64,000 bases of DNA from contig LR990052.1 of the NCBI GenBank assembly GCA_905147135.1, positions 1,185,501-1,249,500 on the forward strand, given 5' to 3'. Within the stretch, counting starts at the first letter, position 1. Each line of letters begins with the position of its first letter. A program made the position numbers and the translations under genes. The notes beneath the pieces are model-generated. The model was not told the DNA's origin, searched no databases, and saw only the letters and a program-made list of their open reading frames with translations. Origin of the DNA: Blastobasis lacticolella (Eukaryota > Arthropoda > Insecta > Lepidoptera > Blastobasidae). Shown in pieces: positions 11,905 through 21,870 of the stretch.

Positions 11905-11953
11905 CCTAAATGTCCCGGTTGCACTCTCGTGCTCGAGGGCCCGAGGTCCTTAC
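11905..11953 (-). repeat. SINE-2 3'-end scrap
   Basis: 'tgtcccggttgcactctcgt' and 'gagggcccgaggtcc' match the minus-sense SINE-2 3' end. It faces the preceding plus copy tail to tail, about 30 bp away. Confidence 0.5.
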
Positions 11954-12651
11954 TATACGTCCAATACGTCCGACATACTAACGCCTTTATCGACAAATAA
12001 AACTCTGTCATTAGTATAAAAACCAGATAATTTTTTCAAAGAGTCTCTAAGAGTTGCTAACTTGAGTCAACTCCCGGCCGTAACAAGTTTGTTAGTAAAC
12101 AAACCATGGTATCCACGAGCTGATTTTACGGGCCAAATGTTTAAAATGTAGGTGACACGTTTATTGAAACCTCCAAAGGACAAACATCCATAAAAGCTGA
12201 TAACGCTAACCTAATCCCAGCAGCTTGTCAAGAGAAAAAAGGACAGATGAAATTATAGCCTCAACTCTTTATCTCGCCTGTATCTGTCCTTGTCTATCTT
12301 ATGGGATTAGGCTGTTTGCTGTCCCCTGATTTAGGTGATGGCTGTATATCTGTCTGTCCATCATTGCGTGATTACGTTGATAAGTAGGTATGTAGGTGGA
12401 TGTGTTTGTTAGTGGCTGTTGGTTTTGGTTAATCTTTTTTTATCTTAATTTATAGTGAGCGCCGTCAATGGATTTTGAGATGATAATTTAAGTTCTTCGT
12501 TTTAATTTGTTATGAATTATATCTGCCATTTCCATTCTTCATTCGATATGAAATTTATATAATATCATATTTAATTGCTTCCACAAGGTAAAATACCCGA
12601 TTTACCCGATTGGGCGCAGCAATTTGGGATGAAGGAGACTACCTACATTAT
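11954..12651. other. Non-coding stretch, nothing recognised
   Basis: Mixed AT-rich DNA without coding signal. Confidence 0.4.
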
Positions 12652-12896
12652 TGGCCGTGAGGTGTCCGGCAGAGTAAAGCACCAACCCCTTACACTCGTG
12701 GGTGTCGTACAAGGCGACTAAAGTTTTCGAGGCAAAAGATCTAGAGTCTCCGAAGGCTGGACAATGGGCAGTAGCTTTTCCTGTCATTATATCAGATACA
12801 ACCCGTCTGCCAAACGTGAGATTATGACAGTAACCTCCCATTTTGTGGAAAAGGCCCTAAGGCCTACAAAGGAGTGTTATGGGCTGTGATGATGAT
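12652..12896 (+). mobile_element. R-SINE copy, diverged
   Basis: Head 'ggccgtgaggtgtccggcag', then 'gggtgtcgtacaaggcgact', a degraded middle, and a 'gggctgtgatgatgat' tail. No TSD was found, so the copy is probably old. Confidence 0.7.
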
Positions 12897-13054
12897 ACAA
12901 GCTGACTAAAGTCGCTAGACTCATTATAAATACATTACATCACATGTGTAGTCTCTGCCCCGTCTGCCTTTGAAACATTAGGTCATACGAATGTCGCATC
13001 GTCACTCACCACTAGGTGAGATGCGGATGCGTCACAGATGCGTCAAAAGCTGGC

Positions 13055-13170
13055 TCGTATCAGGATCAGGTGGTAAGACTCTGTCAAGCCTGAGGAGTCC
13101 GCCTAGGTGAAAACCACCGCATTTTCCCTTTTTACCGCCAAGAAACAATGCTTGCATAGTTGCGAGAGAA
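13055..13170 (+). repeat. LINE 3'-end repeat (pairs with 52765-52885)
   Basis: Shares 'aagactctgtcaagcctgag', 'gccaagaaacaatgcttgca' and intervening spacing with 52765-52885. It is probably a LINE 3' UTR. Confidence 0.5.
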
Positions 13171-13717
13171 AGGAGAGAAAAGAAGGACGTGGTTCAGTTC
13201 TATTAAACACTCATAAGAAAGGGGTCAGATAACCATTTCTCCTAGCACATCACTCCTTCACAGTTTGATATATTAAACCCGTACAAAAGCTAGAGTTAAA
13301 AACACACACCAAATAAATACCAAAAGTAAGTTTCAATAAAAAAGAACTACGGTAAACATCCACAGAAATGTAAATAAAGTGACTTTTGTACTATCCACAG
13401 AAATCTTAGGAAGAGTCTATATTTTTTTAAATAATACTTAGTTGTCGTGCACTACTTTTGTTTTTCTCTATTGAATTGCATTTTAAAACATTAACAAATG
13501 ATTACTCGTTTGCCTCCCTCTATTACAAAAAAAAAATCAGGCCAACGAAGTGTCAAAACTGAAAGGCTGCGCTTGCGCACAATAAAACCGTCGTAAACAT
13601 TTTATTGGCGCCAGATTCCGCAAAATGGCGTCAAAACTGAAGAATGCAGATTTTATTTCGCACCATTACTTTTGAGTGTGACGTCGTTCCATTGGGCGGT
13701 TCTCTTATCACAATCAC
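13171..13717. other. 5' flank of the Jockey insertion
   Basis: No gene or repeat recognised. It is the pre-insertion host DNA to the left of the 13767 TSD. Confidence 0.4.
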
Positions 13718-13996
13718 ATGTCATGTTTTAAGTCATGCATAAGTAATATAAAAGACATTAAATATCTTGAAGGTAAGGCGAAGGCTCCCCCCACCACCTC
13801 CCCCCCCAAGGCCATCAGCCACCAGCCCCCGCCCTCTTCTTTGGCGGAGGATATGCGTTACATATCCTCCATTCTTGCGTCCGTCAACATTGACGAGATC
13901 CCCGTCCTGGCACGCAAACTGCGTAACGCCTCCACCCAGCTCGAGCGTTTAGACGCGCTTGTCGAGCATTACTCCCTCCTCCAGGCCCTAAAGTAA
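13718..13996 (+). CDS. Truncated ORF1 3' end fused by chance to a flanking ATG
   Basis: The 92-codon frame opens with an ATG in host flank. About 20 residues are flank-encoded, and only from codon 21 (base 13779) is it retrotransposon. The element part has a proline-rich linker, then an amphipathic end (SSLAEDMRYISSILASVN, then LARKLRNA, ending VEHYSLLQALK). That resembles the C-terminus of Jockey-clade ORF1 (gag-like RNA-binding) proteins. The CCHC zinc knuckles, normally upstream of this tail, were lost in the 5' truncation, so it should not act as an ORF1 protein. Its TAA stop overlaps the ORF2 ATG as TAATG. Whether the flank ATG is ever used is unknown. Confidence 0.6.
   Translation: MSCFKSCISNIKDIKYLEGKAKAPPTTSPPKAISHQPPPSSLAEDMRYISSILASVNIDEIPVLARKLRNASTQLERLDALVEHYSLLQALK
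13767..13778. repeat. Left TSD of the Jockey element
   Basis: ttgaaggtaagg, identical to 17195-17206 just after the A-tail. It fixes the left element edge at 13779. Confidence 0.85.
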
Positions 13997-16926
13997 TGCC
14001 CCAGGCGCTTCACGCCACACCCCCCACTCCCGCCAGTGTCGGCACCGGTCGCATGAGGCCGGGTGGGGTTTCGCTTGTTTCTTTTAATGTGCGCAGTCTA
14101 CGCACAAACATCTCCGAACTTAGGACGTTCGTTAAAAGCAGGGAGCTCGACCTACTTCTCCTTCAGGAGACTTGGCTCAAGCCTTCGATCCAGAAGGGTA
14201 TTTCGATCCCCGGCTTCTCCCTTGTCAGGGATGACAGGTCCCCCACCGCGTCAGCGCGTGGTGGCGGAACTGCCATTTACTACAAGAGATCGCTTCATTG
14301 CTCCCCTCTTCCAACTCCAACTCTCTCGAGTATGGAGGCCTCTGTAGTGCAGCTAGGCATGACAGGACATCCGTCCCTGATCATAGCCTCTGTCTACATC
14401 CCCGCCGGCTCCCTGCCACTCAAAAGCGACTTCGAAGCGCTTCTCTCTCTAGGCGACTCTGTTATTATGTTCGGAGATTTCAACTCCAAACATACCGACT
14501 GGACGTGCTCCTCCACCAACACGAGCGGTGTCCACTTAATGGACATCGTTCGGTCTCTCGACCTAGACGTGTATTGCCCCCTCTCCCCTACCCACTACCC
14601 AGACAGAGTGGATCACCGTCCCGATGTACTGGACTTTGCGCTAGTGAAGGGCGTGTCGCTCACCCTCCGGTCGATCGACACCCTCGACGACTTAGGCTCC
14701 GACCACCGTCCAGTCTCCCTAGTACTAGGCTCCCCCACCCCTATCTCTCCCCCACTGCCGCGAACTTTCACGAAGTGGGAAGGATTCAAAGAGTCCATGG
14801 CGGCCGTCATGGACGCGCCCGACTCGCCGCTCGCTTTTTCATCCGACTACTTCGATAGTCCGGATAAAATCGACGCTGCGGTAGCCTCGTTAACGTCCCA
14901 CATTCGGTCAGCGTTGAAGGACAACGAAGTGGTAGCCCCTGTCGTTAATCGACAGGGACTTCCACTCGAAGTTCGAAACCTGATCAAAGCCAAAAACGCA
15001 GCCCTCCGGAGGGCCGCACTCTATCCGACCCCAGAGTACAGACGCACTGCGAACCGACTTCAGCGGGCAGTGCGAGCACGTCTCGACGAAATGAGGAACT
15101 CCCAATGGGGAGACCTCATGCAGACGATTTTCCCGTCCCATCAAGCGTACTACAAAGTGGCGAAAGCCCTTCGTACAGACGCCAGAATCTCCATCCCTCC
15201 TCTTGTTCGCCCAGACGGCACAATTGCGTTTGCGGACACCGAGAAAGCCGAATGCTTTGCAGATAGCATTGCTTCACAATGCTCCCCTAGCACCATGGAG
15301 TGCGACCCCGGTCACGTGCGTGCGGTGGAAGACGAAGTCCGTCAAAAGACCTCGCTCCCTCCCACCACGGACCCAGTCACAGTGACCCCCGACGAGATCC
15401 ACTCCTTCATCAAGGGTCTCAAATCTAACAAAGCGCCGGGCGCGAATGGAATTTCCAACCAAGCGCTTAAGTACCTCCCCGAGCAGGTGCTTACTTTGTT
15501 AGCGATCATTTTTAATGCTTGCTTTGACCATTGCCACTTTCCGACCGCGTGGAAAGAAGCCATAGTCATAGGCATTCCCAAACCGGGAAAGCCGTTAAAT
15601 GTAGCGTCATCCCACCGCCCGATAAGCCTCCTCAAGGCACTAGGGAAGTTATTCGAGAGAGTAGTGCTCTCTCGAATGAAAGAACATATCTTCAAAGACG
15701 ATGTTCTTATTCCCCATCAATTCGGCTTTCGTCCCAAACACAATTGCCCCAGACAAGTCCATCGTATAGTAGAATACATCCTCAATGGATTCTACCCAAA
15801 GAGAGAAAAGACGGTCGCAGTCTTCTACGACGTCGCCAAGGCCTTCGATAAAGTCTGGCACGAAGGCCTTGTTTACAAGCTATACAAGCTTGGTCTCTCC
15901 GATCGACTCGTCCGATTAGTAGCGTCCTATTTAAAACACCGTACCTTTCGGTTCAGACACGAAGGTACTTTGTCTTCCCCACGTCAACTGAAGGCCGGCG
16001 TCCCGCAAGGCTCTGCACTCTCTCCCCTACTCTATATATCGTACACGAACGATATTCCCGTCCCCGACAACGGAGTGCAACTGTCCCTTTTCGCCGACGA
16101 CACGGCAATCTACGCCAAAGGGCGAAGGCTACCCATGGCAAAGCTCCAAAAGGCGGTGAACAAGCTCGAAGCTTGGTTCAAACTGTGGCGCATCGAAGTG
16201 AATCCGGAGAAGAGCTCCGCGGTTTGCTTCGATGTTAAGCGCAGACGGGGTGACAGCGACCCCCCTCCCCTCCGCATGCAAGGGAAACTAGTTCCCTGGC
16301 AGCGCGCTGTAAAATATCTAGGCGTCACGCTTGACAAAAGGCTCACTTTCCGGCCCCATGTCGAAAGAGTGTGCCGCACCGCCCGTTTCTACCTGGGTCG
16401 CCTCAACTGTATGTTGGGTCGATTCAGTAAAATGTCCCTCAGGAACAAGCGAACCCTCTACAAGGTGTGCATTCGACCGGTGTTGACATACGCCTCCCCC
16501 GTCTTCGCTCACGCGAGCTCCCACGTCATTAAGAAACTGCAAATTGTGCAGAACATCTTCTGCCGTAGGGCAACGGCGGCTCCATGGTACGTCCGCAATG
16601 CGGACCTACACCACGACATGGACCTGCCTACCCTGCAGCAGTTTCTTAGAACGCTCTCCGAGACCTTTTTCAAGGCCGCGGAGGAGCATCCCAACCCGCT
16701 CGTGCGAGAGGCAGCAGCCTACGCTCCCCGCCCGGTCTCCGGCCACGTGGTACGGAGACCGAGACACGTCCTCACGGATCCCCCCGACGAACTGTCGAGC
16801 GCCCTGAACCTCCTCCTGGAGGCTCAGGACGACTCGACAGAGCCCCTCACTGCCGTTTCAGCGGCCACCGTAGGCCCCCAATCCCAATCCACAGCAGCGG
16901 GACCCCCTTCTGGGGTCTCGCTATAA
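13996..16926 (+). CDS. Jockey-type ORF2: AP-like endonuclease + reverse transcriptase
   Basis: A 976-residue protein for target-primed reverse transcription: it nicks genomic DNA and copies the element RNA from the 3' OH. The endonuclease spans about residues 25-245, with N31 (SFNVRSL), E58 (LLLQETW), GDFN at 160-163, D213 (VLDFALV) and SDH at 235-237. A KSNKAPGANG box is at 477-485, where the family more often has APGxDG. The RT spans about 515-800: IPKPGK at 527-532, YDVAKAFD at 611-618, GVPQGSALSP at 668-677 and the catalytic FADD at 699-702. No RNase H domain follows, as expected for Jockey. The start is chosen because its ATG overlaps the ORF1 stop. All catalytic motifs are present and no stop or frameshift is seen. 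Shorter frames across it in other phases are shadows. Confidence 0.92.
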   Translation: MPQALHATPPTPASVGTGRMRPGGVSLVSFNVRSLRTNISELRTFVKSRELDLLLLQETWLKPSIQKGISIPGFSLVRDDRSPTASARGGGTAIYYKRSLHCSPLPTPTLSSMEASVVQLGMTGHPSLIIASVYIPAGSLPLKSDFEALLSLGDSVIMFGDFNSKHTDWTCSSTNTSGVHLMDIVRSLDLDVYCPLSPTHYPDRVDHRPDVLDFALVKGVSLTLRSIDTLDDLGSDHRPVSLVLGSPTPISPPLPRTFTKWEGFKESMAAVMDAPDSPLAFSSDYFDSPDKIDAAVASLTSHIRSALKDNEVVAPVVNRQGLPLEVRNLIKAKNAALRRAALYPTPEYRRTANRLQRAVRARLDEMRNSQWGDLMQTIFPSHQAYYKVAKALRTDARISIPPLVRPDGTIAFADTEKAECFADSIASQCSPSTMECDPGHVRAVEDEVRQKTSLPPTTDPVTVTPDEIHSFIKGLKSNKAPGANGISNQALKYLPEQVLTLLAIIFNACFDHCHFPTAWKEAIVIGIPKPGKPLNVASSHRPISLLKALGKLFERVVLSRMKEHIFKDDVLIPHQFGFRPKHNCPRQVHRIVEYILNGFYPKREKTVAVFYDVAKAFDKVWHEGLVYKLYKLGLSDRLVRLVASYLKHRTFRFRHEGTLSSPRQLKAGVPQGSALSPLLYISYTNDIPVPDNGVQLSLFADDTAIYAKGRRLPMAKLQKAVNKLEAWFKLWRIEVNPEKSSAVCFDVKRRRGDSDPPPLRMQGKLVPWQRAVKYLGVTLDKRLTFRPHVERVCRTARFYLGRLNCMLGRFSKMSLRNKRTLYKVCIRPVLTYASPVFAHASSHVIKKLQIVQNIFCRRATAAPWYVRNADLHHDMDLPTLQQFLRTLSETFFKAAEEHPNPLVREAAAYAPRPVSGHVVRRPRHVLTDPPDELSSALNLLLEAQDDSTEPLTAVSAATVGPQSQSTAAGPPSGVSL

Positions 16927-16941
16927 ATTCTCCAGCGTATG

Positions 16942-16986
16942 CTCCGTAAGGAGTGACGTTGAGCGCACCCCGTCCCTACGGGGTGT
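16942..16986 (+). ncRNA. Two adjacent hairpins in the Jockey 3' UTR
   Basis: Fifteen bases after the ORF2 stop, ctcc-gtaa-ggag (16942-16953) forms a 4-bp stem with a GNRA-type GUAA tetraloop. It is followed by cacccccg-like arms: caccccg at 16966-16972 and cggggtg at 16979-16985, a perfect 7-bp stem with a 6-nt loop. They could be the RNA structure the RT recognises, or an artefact of GC-rich sequence. Confidence 0.5.
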
Positions 16987-17194
16987 AGCATCCGATGAAA
17001 CCTGAAAGGCCCTTATGGCTACAGGTGCTTCCAGGGGGTGTTTAGTACGTATGCGCCTAGGTTCTTTTGGCGAGTCGTGCATAACCAGTCCGGCCGGCCG
17101 GCTGGGATACTCATGAGAGTTCACCTCCTCCCTCCCAACCGCAATACCGGAGGGTGCCCATTTTCTTTGCGTTGGGCAAAAAAAAAAAAAAAAA

Positions 17195-17206
17195 TTGAAG
17201 GTAAGG
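17195..17206. repeat. Right TSD of the Jockey element
   Basis: ttgaaggtaagg, directly after the terminal A-run. It matches 13767-13778 exactly. Confidence 0.85.
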
Positions 17207-17611
17207 TTCGTCCGCAGATATCTTGAAGATATGGGTATGGTGTCCCTTTCATAAATTGTAAGAATAACAATGGCTGACAACTTTTTTCATGAATTATACC
17301 GTTTACACTCTCTTCAAGGCTTCTTTGCCAGCCATAATCTATACGCCCTTTGGAGTCAGCATTGGAGATCGCATTCTTGACAATATACAATAATAAACAT
17401 TGCCGCTAATATTCTGTACTGCAGAAGTCCTACCTGGGATATCTCTATAAAACATATATATGTCTCCTTCTTTAGTTGTAAGGGTCTAGTGCAGAATATT
17501 GTACCGAGACATCAAGTGTGCGGTAAGCAGTTACTGCAGCCTTTGGGCTTTTGCACTCACGCGCTGCCGACCCCGTCTACCGACCTTTTGACCCCTTTCT
17601 TAAAGAACTCC
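17207..17611. other. 3' flank of the Jockey insertion
   Basis: Host DNA continuing from the insertion site. Nothing is recognised. Confidence 0.4.
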
Positions 17612-18000
17612 ATATTGTACCTTTTTTATGTCATACAGTAGGCAAACAGGCAAGCGGGCCACCTGCTTTAAAGTGGTCACCACTGCCTATAGACATTAGC
17701 AACACCAAGAGTATCGCCAATGCGTTGCCCACCTCTATAACACGTTGCTTTGGCAGCAAAAAGACAAATGCCCCTCCACAGCCAAAGCCTCGGTTCTCAA
17801 AATCCCCACCCCATGGAGCACTGGAAACCTTACTCACCGGCAGAAACACAACACTATTTAAAAGAGTATTGTTTAGCTGCGGTATTCTGTAAGGTGGAGG
17901 TACTACCCCAGTCGGGCGGCTCCAATTCGAACGGGATACCCCGCTATGCCCTACCTCTCTTAAACCTTAAACCTATTCTCCAGGGAATACCTCCCCAGGG
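17612..18000 (-). mobile_element. tail-3 element, longest copy
   Basis: Minus-sense tail-3 copy that starts (3' end) at the T-rich edge with 'tatgtcatacagtaggcaaa'. It runs through 'caccactgcctatagacatt', 'aatgcgttgcccacctctat' and 'ccccaccccatggagcactg' to 'ctgtaaggtggaggtacta'. The 113-codon and 128-codon frames on the plus strand over it are not genes. The parent LINE is not identifiable. Confidence 0.6.
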
Positions 18001-19461
18001 AGCTTATGCCATAACCTTAAGTATGCGGGAGAAAGCTCCTTTAGAACCGAACAATTTACGACCAAGCTTCCAAGGTGTGAGAATGTTGCAATTGCATACA
18101 TTTCAACCAACATCACAGCAGAGCAATTCCAAGTGAAACAATAACTCTACAAATCGTTACCAGAAAAAGACGCGCAATGCAGAAATACCTATTGTTAGAA
18201 TGATACACCGTTTGGTCCGATATGTAATAATGTGAAAAGAACTCTGATCTCGACATTTATGACTCTTTTGTATGGAGATAGGGGAAGTGTCGAGTTGCGC
18301 AATGATGGGTCGAAAACAATGTACCATTTGTAAGAAACTAGGAAACTGGTTGAAATGTTTATTAGACGTGTTGCAAGATTAGTGGGCATTGAATGGCGAT
18401 GGAATGAGTAGGTGCGTGGTAAGTGCTCCAAGTGTGGGGAAGCGAGGCTTTGGTAGTGTAGTCGGTAGCATTTGTGTATTTGCTATCAGAGGCCGTATTA
18501 CTGATTGTACATTGCCTTGGTTGATAAGATCCAAGTCCTGTCAATGCGAGTTAGTCTGTGACATTTTTGGCGTTCGTATAGGTCGTCTTTCACTTCATTG
18601 GGTATATTTTCTCTCTTTCCATCTTCTTCTTATCGAGTCGATGGACTAAACTTATAGGAGGAGCCATAGACAATACCACGGACTTATTCGTCAAACTGTA
18701 AAATTGAAGCCAATGTCAATGCATCGCCTTCATAGTCGATTAGGCCACAGAGCAACGTGTCTCGCGGTTTTAGAGTTGGGTATCACATTTGGTTTTGCTG
18801 ATTAACTTAAAAAAAGGAAAAAAAATTCACCACCAAAAATGCTGAAAACCGATCGAAATGAACAAAGGGTATGATCATAGCGAATCCGAGGCCTTCGGGC
18901 CCTTTAACTAACCAGCGGGGCTATTGGCTAACTCAGTTGACAACTGTATTTGACACTAGATAATTCTACATCACGTCATCTACGGTGAAAACTGGCAATA
19001 GCGTCTACCAAATTAGAGTAGTGTCAGATTTTTTTATGTCAAATTCAGTTGTCCACTGAGATAGCCGATAGGCCCTCAGGACAACAAAACCAGCACAACC
19101 GGTAAGAATCATCAGGCATCAGCCTGTAATTATTTTACAATTTATCCATAGAACTAGAACGATACTTATAGGCTCATAGATAAAATATATTCCAAAATAT
19201 TATATTCGATTATTTAGTGCCTACGCCTACACCAATCACTAACGTGGCCGTAATATTTCAAACGAACGCCTCTAAATTGCCATCCTAAGTTTTGAATACT
19301 ATAATTGTCAAAAGCGTGAAATATGTATAAAACTAAGGAATGGAGTGTTTTAAACATTATTGTTACATATTTCATGATTATTACGATTTTCTTTACCACA
19401 TATATTAGTTAGTTTACCCGCAAATTCGTAAGTTGTTCGATGTTTTGTTTGCTTTCCGTTT
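18001..19461. other. Non-coding stretch, nothing recognised
   Basis: Scattered frames of up to 86 codons on both strands without domains. No repeat relation was noticed within the window. Confidence 0.4.
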
Positions 19462-19724
19462 GACGACCTGTGTGGTTCAATGGTCAACATGCCGATCTGC
19501 CACGCAAGAGGTCCCGGGTTCGATTCCCGGCCGGGCAGAAATTGAAATGATGAGTTTTAATTTCTGTTACGGGTCTGGGTGTTCTATGTATATAATAAGT
19601 ATGTATTTAAAAAAAGTATATAAGTAGTATATCAGTTATCTAGCACCCATAGTACAAGCTTTGCTTAGTTTGGGGCTAGATGGCGCTGTGTGAATTTGTC
19701 CACGAATATTTATTTATTTATTTG
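19462..19724 (+). mobile_element. SINE-1 (tRNA-derived), complete
   Basis: The head starts at gacgacctg. An A-box-like 'tgtggttcaatggt' and an exact pol III B box GGTTCGATTCC at 19517-19527 would drive transcription. The body has 'ttctgttacgggtctgggtg', then the conserved 'ggggctagatggcgctgtgt' near the 3' end, and an (ATTT)n tail. The head resembles a tRNA but the acceptor stem is not closed, so it is not a tRNA gene. Confidence 0.8.
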
Positions 19725-20532
19725 CTTCGAAATAATGCAGTTGCGCGCAATGCTTTGTATTGTGGTATGTGGCATCAAGTAGTTCCACCAAAGAGTGAGG
19801 ATTAGGTACTATGTATCCCACTCGCAGGTCCTGTATAAACCACATTATTTATTATTACAAATCCACAATCAAACACACATTTTATATTGTTTGACATCCT
19901 CGTAGCGCCATCTACCGCCGCCCCCCAGAACCACAACCAAAAGCCGATAGATCAGCCCCTCCCCCGAAACAAAGCAAGCTAATGGCGAGCACAACAGCAT
20001 AACAGCGTCCCGTAGATCATAAACACGACCGCCTATCGTCTGGGCATCTGAAATTTATAATCTGCGCGATAGCATCTGGCTGCGCAAGCGCAGCGTACGG
20101 CTAATCATTATGTGGGCACCGCAATTAAAGTTCGATACTTCGATACCACTGGGCAGTGCCCGCGTTGATTTGTGATTGATATTATGTAGCTTACATTGTT
20201 GCTTGGAGTTAGCTGATTTGTGTTGGAATGTTTATTGGATAATATGCATAAGCTATAGGTATGTAATGGTTGCGCCGGCGCGGTATTCAATAGATCAAAC
20301 AGTTCTCTTACAGAGCAAGGTAGCCTATTATGTGTAGATAAATAAGGAACATTTTTCTAATCTATGTGTTTATAGATTTTAAGTATGCCCCGTGAGTCTA
20401 TTGTCATTATGCGATGATAACGAATAAGCTGAGAAGATGATTAACTGCTTAACATTCCATTTTCTCGACTATACTATAGATTTATATTATTTTTACGAAC
20501 TCGTATTAGAACTAATGCGTCGTATCAGTAGG
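19725..20532. other. Non-coding stretch, nothing recognised
   Basis: Includes a GC-richer patch around 19900-20100. No gene or repeat is supported. Confidence 0.4.
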
Positions 20533-20674
20533 CCTAGCACGAATTGCTCTCGCGCGCGATATGCGAGAAAAAGCGCGACATAGGTCTTGCTATTTTTTTC
20601 GTCTTAGTATTGAGAGAAAGAGACAAACGCTCTCTCGCGGCGCGAGCTTTTTCGTGGACACACTTGTGCTAGGG
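20533..20674 (+). mobile_element. Short inverted-repeat element (MITE-B), copy 1
   Basis: About 142 bp with ends cctagcac and gtgctaggg. The inner arms 'attgctctcgcgcgcgat' and 'cgctctctcgcggcgcgag' are partly complementary. A second copy in opposite orientation is at 32646-32783, sharing 'tctcaatactaagatgaaa' on the other strand. No transposase is encoded. Confidence 0.6.
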
Positions 20675-20737
20675 CCACAGATACGCGTGTTTACCCCGTT
20701 AGTGGAATAAAAGTTTAATTATTTTTATTTTTACCAC

Positions 20738-20890
20738 ATTAAATGTCTCTTTGAATCGTCAAAAGGACGTAGTAGGAAAGTAGGAAAGAAACACACAGTG
20801 AGATGTTGGTCGCCCAGGGCCGGAGAACGACAACGGACAGCGGCCGGACTGTATCCAATACCAGACAGAGCTGGGCCTTATTATATGGGT
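20738..20890. repeat. LINE 3'-UTR repeat (pairs with 34172-34345)
   Basis: Shares with 34172-34345 'attaaatgtctctttgaatc', 'ggaaagtaggaaagaaacac', 'cacagtgaga' and a downstream 'gacagagctgg'-like box. The 34172 copy is preceded by an aaattca repeat, suggesting a LINE 3' end on the minus strand. Confidence 0.5.
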
Positions 20891-20984
20891 ACATTATACT
20901 TACTTCAGAAAACCACCTAAAACTACAGCAATAGTCCTACAAAAGTCCTCAAGCTTCATACAGAACAGTACAGGGGTCCTGCCA

Positions 20985-21270
20985 CCAGTTCCTCCACCTT
21001 ACAGAATATCGCAGCTAAATAATACTTTTTTTAAATAGTATTGTGTTTCTGCCGATGAGTAAGGTTTCCAGTGCTCCATGGGGTGGGGATTTGGGGAACC
21101 GTGGCTTTGGCAGTGGAGTGGCATTTGCCTTTTGCTGCCAGAGCAACGTGTTATAGAGGTAGGCAACGCGTTAGCGATACTCTTGGTGTTGCTAATGTGT
21201 ATAGGCAGTGGTGACCACTTTCCATCAGGTGGCCCGCTAGCCTGTTTGCCTACCGTATGACATAAAAAAA
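20985..21270 (+). mobile_element. tail-3 element
   Basis: Starts near 'cctccaccttacagaatatc'. It runs through 'tgtttctgccgatgagtaag', 'ggggtggggatttggggaac' and 'cactttccatcaggtggccc', and ends 'ccgtatgacat' plus an A9 run. It is the same family as 17612-18000 and 34797-35070. The 60-codon frame at 21078-21260 is not a gene. Confidence 0.65.
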
Positions 21271-21486
21271 AAGGTCAATTCTGAGTGGTTGGTTCTCAGA
21301 GCAAAATGTCCACGTTGGAAAAACGTCCATAGCGTAAAATGGCATGGGAGCACGACGTCCTTAATTGAAAAGGTACTGCATTAAAAAAGCAAAATATTCT
21401 TGTTACAGAACGACCGTAATTGAAATAGTCGTGGCGGCAAAACGTCTGCAATTTAAAAAGTACTGTACACATTTGTGATAATGATG

Positions 21487-21616
21487 ATGATCATCTTGGC
21501 GTTAATGTCCCGATTCTGCTCTCGCGCACGAGGGCTTGGGGTCCGCCCTGGCCATGATCCAGGATTTAGCAGATCAGGTAAACACAGTGGACCGCCTGCC
21601 ATCTGATCTGTGGCCA
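21487..21616 (-). repeat. SINE-2 3' half
   Basis: Minus-sense 'atcttggcgttaatgtcccg', 'catgatccaggatttagcag' and 'ccatctgatctg'. The head is absent. Confidence 0.6.
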
Positions 21617-21774
21617 CTTATAAAACTTGTGCCAGTCGATAGGAAACTTTAATATGTATCGATCATTTTATGATCGAAAATGTTGAAAGCGGTATATCTT
21701 GCGAGATATGCACGTCTTATCTACGTTTAATTATCACATCTCTCTTTTGTAGGCCTGGAAGGGATTTCTTTTAG

Positions 21775-21870
21775 ATAAGTATAAGTAGTGCCTGTTGTGT
21801 CATAACTAATCTGTAGTTTCTATTAAGTTTTCTTGTGTACAATAAACTGTTGTACACAAGAAAATTCTTT
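21775..21870 (+). repeat. LINE 3'-tail repeat (pairs with 33505-33590)
   Basis: Both copies contain 'agtagtgcctgttgtgtc' followed within about 60 bp by 'tgtgtacaataaa', probably a polyadenylation-bearing LINE end. In this copy the tail also forms an inverted repeat around 'ttgtgtacaataaactgttg'. Confidence 0.5.

Larger units (their letters stand above)
13779..17194 (+). mobile_element. Jockey-clade LINE, 5'-truncated, ORF2 intact
   Basis: A 3,416-bp insertion bounded by a perfect 12-bp TSD. It contains the end of ORF1, all of ORF2, a 3' UTR with two hairpins, and an A-run at 17178-17194. It is GC-richer and uses C/G-ending codons far more than the surrounding AT-rich DNA. The uninterrupted 976-codon frame and exact TSD point to a recent insertion. 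The 5' UTR with the internal promoter and most of ORF1 are missing, so it is probably not autonomous. It could still be transcribed from a flanking promoter. Confidence 0.9.

Noticed and set aside
14298..14858. 186-codon frame inside the Jockey ORF2
   Set aside because: It is an out-of-phase shadow of the endonuclease coding region.
19462..19540. Possible tRNA gene (A box and B box present)
   Set aside because: The acceptor stem does not close and the same head recurs at 3488, 52586, 54976 and 56736 with a fixed non-tRNA body. It is a tRNA-derived SINE.
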